DNA of 7,160 bases from Streptomyces griseus (lineage in GTDB: Bacteria; Bacteroidota; Bacteroidia; Chitinophagales; Chitinophagaceae): contig CALPIT020000134.1 of the NCBI GenBank assembly GCA_943323705.2, forward strand, positions 1 through 7,160. The letters are read 5' to 3'. A program made the translations under genes and the position numbers. Below, in pieces: positions 5,942 to 7,160 of the stretch (the first letter of the stretch is position 1; every line of letters begins with the position of its first letter). Under the pieces are notes generated by a model. The model searched no databases. It saw nothing but the letters and a program-made list of their open reading frames with translations, and was not told where the DNA came from.

Positions 5942-7160
5942 TTATGCAATTTTACTCCACCCTGTTTTTCCTCTAATGGATTGTATGTATGTTTTTAAAG
6001 ACTGGTGTTCTGGTAAATTCAATTCCAGGTCTTTTTCGAGAATCTCCGAAACAGCATTGCGCGCTACTTCCAACATAGGCTTATCATCAACAATATTTGC
6101 CAGTTTAAATAGCAACGCTCCGCTTTGTCGGGTTCCCTGAATGTCTCCAGGACCTCTTAATTCGAGATCTTTTTCAGCAATTTTAAATCCATCATTGGTT
6201 CCCACCATAATTTTCAACCTTTCCCTGGCATCATTGGAAAGCTTGGAACCTGTTAATAAAATACAATAACTCTTATCTGCACCCCTTCCTACCCTGCCAC
6301 GCAACTGGTGCAATTGAGAAAGTCCAAATTTTTCAGCACTTTCAATCACCATTACGGTTGCATTCGGAACATTAACGCCTACTTCTATAACAGTAGTCCC
6401 AACTAATATATGAGTATCTTTTGTAGCAAAACGTTGCATATTCGTCTCCTTAAGATCTGCAGTTTGCTTACCATGAACCATACTGATCCAATACCTCGGC
6501 TCAGGAAAAAAGGATTTTACCTCTTCATACCCTTTCATCAAATTCTCATAATCAAGTTTGCTGCTTTCTTCAATCAGTGGATAAATGATGTAAGCTTGTC
6601 TGCCCAACCCCAATTGTTCTTTAATAAAATCCATCACCTGAGACCTGGTATTTTCAAATCTATGGGTAGTGGTTACAGGAACACGACCGGGTGGCAATTC
6701 ATCAATCACGCTATAATCCAAATCGCCATAAACTGTCAATGCTAATGTTCTTGGAATTGGCGTCGCCGTCATCACCAGCACATGAGGAGGAATCAAATTT
6801 TTCTTCCAAAGTTTTGCTCTTTGAGCCACGCCGAATTTGTGCTGTTCATCAACAACCGCAAAACCAAGATTTTTAAACACCACCTTGTCTTCAATAATGG
6901 CGTGCGTTCCAATCAAAATATTCACTGAGCCATCTTCACAACCTGCGAGTATGGGTTTACATTGTTTTGCAGTTGAGGAACCGGTTAACAAACTAACCCT
7001 AATGTCAATATTTTTTAATTGAGCCGTAATGGTGTTATAATGCTGTTGTGCTAGAATCTCAGTGGGCGCCATCAATACAGCCTGATAGTCGTTATCAACA
7101 GCCATCAGCATGGATAATAAAGCGACCATCGTTTTACCACTTCCTACATCCCCTTGTAAC
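5942..7160 (-). CDS. recG: ATP-dependent DNA helicase RecG (5' end outside window)
   Basis: RecG is a monomeric superfamily 2 double-stranded DNA translocase that remodels stalled replication forks and branched recombination intermediates in the cytoplasm. The visible 405 residues run from the window edge to TAA at 5944-5942; the frame stays open upstream of the ATG at 7129, which is therefore internal. In order from the edge: Walker A GDVGSGKT (3-10), MAPTEILAQQHY (about 30-41), Walker B DEQHKFGVAQR (104-114), TATPIPRTLALTVYGDLD (131-148), GTTVIEVGVNVPNA (254-267), and the motif VI region QLRGRVGRG (285-293). The RecG-specific motif DLELRGPGDIQGTRQSG (331-347) couples ATP hydrolysis to translocation and separates RecG from other helicases. 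E. coli RecG is about 693 residues, so the missing part is the N-terminal wedge domain plus the start of the helicase core. All visible motifs look intact. It lies 66 bp upstream of the secretion pair with no evident functional link. Confidence 0.97.
   Translation of the reverse strand, partial: LQGDVGSGKTMVALLSMLMAVDNDYQAVLMAPTEILAQQHYNTITAQLKNIDIRVSLLTGSSTAKQCKPILAGCEDGSVNILIGTHAIIEDKVVFKNLGFAVVDEQHKFGVAQRAKLWKKNLIPPHVLVMTATPIPRTLALTVYGDLDYSVIDELPPGRVPVTTTHRFENTRSQVMDFIKEQLGLGRQAYIIYPLIEESSKLDYENLMKGYEEVKSFFPEPRYWISMVHGKQTADLKETNMQRFATKDTHILVGTTVIEVGVNVPNATVMVIESAEKFGLSQLHQLRGRVGRGADKSYCILLTGSKLSNDARERLKIMVGTNDGFKIAEKDLELRGPGDIQGTRQSGALLFKLANIVDDKPMLEVARNAVSEILEKDLELNLPEHQSLKTYIQSIRGKTGWSKIA

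Noticed and set aside
5768..5998. Plus-strand open frame spanning the recG-cargo gap
   Set aside because: It overlaps the cargo signal-peptide region and the end of recG in antisense, and its lysine- and leucine-rich product looks like translated AT-rich DNA.
6410..6745. Plus-strand open frame of 111 codons
   Set aside because: It lies wholly antisense to conserved recG sequence and has no recognisable motif.

Overview
The window is about 7.2 kb of AT-rich DNA in which all four protein-coding genes lie on the minus strand. It reads from right to left: recG (5' part off the window), a 1189-residue secreted multidomain protein, a PorP/SprF-family outer-membrane protein, and a GlcD-type FAD-linked oxidase (3' part off the window). 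A type IX secretion system (T9SS) cargo with a gliding-motility-type C-terminal domain, a PorP/SprF partner and A-rich leaders without Shine-Dalgarno sequences all point to a member of the Bacteroidota. Chitinophagaceae or a related group is plausible, but the window cannot settle the genus.

Region 5942-7160 holds the C-terminal 405 residues of RecG helicase, beginning inside the Walker A region. A 66-bp gap follows, which may contain a weak Bacteroidota-type promoter. Region 2306-5875 encodes the exported giant: signal peptide, an N-terminal 'ENKGQW' domain, seven SBBP-like repeats consistent with a seven-bladed beta-propeller, four PKD domains and a type B T9SS sorting domain. Its stop codon overlaps the start of the PorP/SprF gene (TAATG), so the two are almost certainly co-transcribed and translationally coupled. 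By analogy with SprB and SprF of Flavobacterium johnsoniae, the second protein probably serves export or surface anchoring of the first. An 82-bp gap with a possible promoter then leads to the oxidase gene.

recG and the oxidase look like ordinary housekeeping or metabolic genes with no evident link to the secretion pair. The most interesting local signal is a 7-bp tandem repeat (four exact copies) inside the signal-peptide codons of the PorP/SprF gene. A change of one unit would shift the frame and end translation early, so it is a candidate phase-variation switch. I found no CRISPR array, RNA gene, insertion sequence or clearly new system. There is no gene-free stretch longer than 82 bp.
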